Assembly: GCA_947446935.1 (NCBI GenBank)
Contig: CANFIV010000077.1
Location: 1 to 7,017, forward strand
Origin: Sphingomonadaceae bacterium
GTDB taxonomy: Bacteria; Pseudomonadota; Alphaproteobacteria; Sphingomonadales; Sphingomonadaceae
Direction: 5' to 3'
DNA: 7,017 nt
The notes beneath the pieces were generated by a model. The model made no database searches. It saw only the letters and a list, made by a program, of their open reading frames with translations, and was not told the DNA's origin. Below, one piece after another: positions 5,788-7,017 of this stretch (positions are counted from its first letter, which is position 1; every line of letters begins with the position of its first letter). The position numbers and the translations under genes were made by a program.

Positions 5788-7017
5788 TTAGGACTGGGGT
5801 GTCTTGGGCCTGCGCCGCAGGAGGAATTGCAGATCATCCCGCGAGAACGCGCCGAGCAGGATGGCGCAGAGCCCATAGACCAGCCCGCCCGCCGAAACCA
5901 GCACGGCCAGCGTGATAAAGCGCACGAACCATGTGCCGTGAACATATGGCATCAGCAGTCCCTGCTCGAACCAGAGCACAACACCCATCGCCAGCGCGGC
6001 CAATGCCAGCCGCGGCGCCCGGCGCCGCAGGCGCGCGTCCACCGCGAAATGCCCGCGCGCGACCAGCGTACGGTAGAGCATCAGGACATTGACGGTGGAG
6101 GCAATCGCGGTCGCCAGCGGCGGGCCGACATGCTGCAGCGGCAGAATCAGGGCGAGATTCAGCACCAGATTCACCGCCATCGAAATCGTGGCATAGCGAA
6201 CCGGCGTCACCGTATCTTGCCGTGCATAGTAGCCGGGTGTCAGTACCTTGACGAGAATGTAGCTCGGCAGCCCGATCGAGAATGCAGCCAGCGCCTGCGC
6301 TGTTGCATGGGCATCGGCCGGGGTGAACCGGCCATAGCCAAACAGTGCGGCGGCAATCGGCTCGCCGCACAGAACCAGTGCGATCGTGGCCGGCAGCGAG
6401 AGCAGCAATGCAAGCTCCAGCCCGCGATTCTGTGTTTCCATAGCGCCGATCTCGTCCCCGCCGCCGAGCTGGCGCGAGATCGTTGGCAACAGAACGGTGC
6501 CCAGCCCGATGCCGATGAGGCCGAGCGGCAGCTGATTCAGCCGGTCTGCCATGTAGATATAGGTCACCGAACCATGCGCGAGGAGCGAGGCGGCGAGCGC
6601 GGTCGACACAACGAGGTTGATCTGCACCGCACCCGCCCCCGCTGCCGCCGGCCAGATCAGTGCCAGCAGCCGCTTCACATCGGCATCGAGGCGCGGGAGC
6701 CGCAGCCGAAGTCCCACCCCGGCTCGGCGGCAGGCCCAGACCAGCCACGCCAGCTGCAACGCGCCCGAAACCGATACCGCAATCGCCTGATTGCGCGCGG
6801 TGATCAGCGGATCGGCGGAATGGAACAGCAGCAGCGCGGCGATCAGCGTTACGTTGAGCAAAATCGGCGCGGCGGCGTTGACCCAGAACTTGTGCAGCGA
6901 ATTGAGAATGCCGCCGCACAGCGAGACGAGGCTGATCAACATCAGATAGGGGATCGTCATGCGCGACAGCGCGACCGCGAAGGCGAACTGATCGGGGCTG
7001 ACCCCGTTGAACTGGCC
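5788..7017 (-). CDS. murJ: MurJ, lipid II flippase (MviN family), 5' end outside window
   Basis: The C-terminal 409 residues plus the stop codon of MurJ, the MOP-superfamily inner-membrane flippase that moves lipid II to the periplasm for peptidoglycan synthesis. The frame is open to the right edge (first visible residues [19 protein letters not shown]), and roughly 110 N-terminal residues are missing, judging by the usual length of 510-530. Family text is strong: [40 protein letters not shown], then [12 protein letters not shown] and the highly characteristic [18 protein letters not shown]. Many hydrophobic helices follow one another to the end. The protein finishes with a short basic tail ([11 protein letters not shown]) after the last helix, expected on the cytoplasmic side. 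The stop TAA (5790-5788) is 20 bases from the trpS start, suggesting cotranscription. No break or frameshift is visible. Confidence 0.95.
   Translation of the reverse strand, partial: GQFNGVSPDQFAFAVALSRMTIPYLMLISLVSLCGGILNSLHKFWVNAAAPILLNVTLIAALLLFHSADPLITARNQAIAVSVSGALQLAWLVWACRRAGVGLRLRLPRLDADVKRLLALIWPAAAGAGAVQINLVVSTALAASLLAHGSVTYIYMADRLNQLPLGLIGIGLGTVLLPTISRQLGGGDEIGAMETQNRGLELALLLSLPATIALVLCGEPIAAALFGYGRFTPADAHATAQALAAFSIGLPSYILVKVLTPGYYARQDTVTPVRYATISMAVNLVLNLALILPLQHVGPPLATAIASTVNVLMLYRTLVARGHFAVDARLRRRAPRLALAALAMGVVLWFEQGLLMPYVHGTWFVRFITLAVLVSAGGLVYGLCAILLGAFSRDDLQFLLRRRPKTPQS

Noticed and set aside
4706..5791. Successive open frames on the plus strand opposite trpS (4706-5302 and 5303-5791)
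   Set aside because: These are antisense shadows of trpS, whose HIGH and KMSKS motifs settle the coding strand. The His/Arg/Gln-rich products match nothing I know.
5834..6919. 361-codon open frame on the minus strand
   Set aside because: It is a shifted frame of murJ yielding an Arg/Ala-rich product, while the murJ frame is intact and family-like.

Overview
This window is a GC-rich (roughly two thirds G+C) chromosomal segment of an alphaproteobacterium. Protein sequences and gene order point to the order Sphingomonadales (Erythrobacteraceae/Sphingomonadaceae type). This rests on recognising families and synteny by eye, with no database search. Coding density is high. I see no mobile element, CRISPR array, tRNA or rRNA.

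Layout on the + strand: the 3' end of ubiB (ubiquinone biosynthesis kinase-like protein, 1-536) is followed after one base by a family-3 membrane acyltransferase (GTG start at 538, to 1656). A small four-helix membrane protein gene (1653-2057, minus strand) faces it, and their stop codons overlap. From a short divergent gap (2058-2165), coaBC (2166-3356) reads rightward and overlaps dut (3343-3813) by 14 bases. A hairpin-forming repeat (3821-3849) separates this pair from the next block.

Layout on the - strand: murJ (7017 down to 5788, 5' end outside the window), trpS (5767-4748) and, after a 188-base gene-free gap, a DUF4136-type lipoprotein with a Gly/Tyr/Phe-rich insert (4559-3873). dut and the lipoprotein gene converge on the hairpin.

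The core genes are housekeeping: quinone synthesis (ubiB), coenzyme A synthesis (coaBC), dUTP removal (dut), tryptophan tRNA charging (trpS) and lipid II export for peptidoglycan (murJ). coaBC-dut and murJ-trpS are arrangements known from other proteobacteria. The accessory content is limited to the acyltransferase, the small membrane protein and the lipoprotein, all acting at or in the envelope. I found no convincing new multi-gene system. The points most worth a second look are the two-gene insertion between ubiB and coaBC, the hairpin repeat, the evenly spaced TGCA motifs before coaBC, and the low-complexity insert in the lipoprotein.
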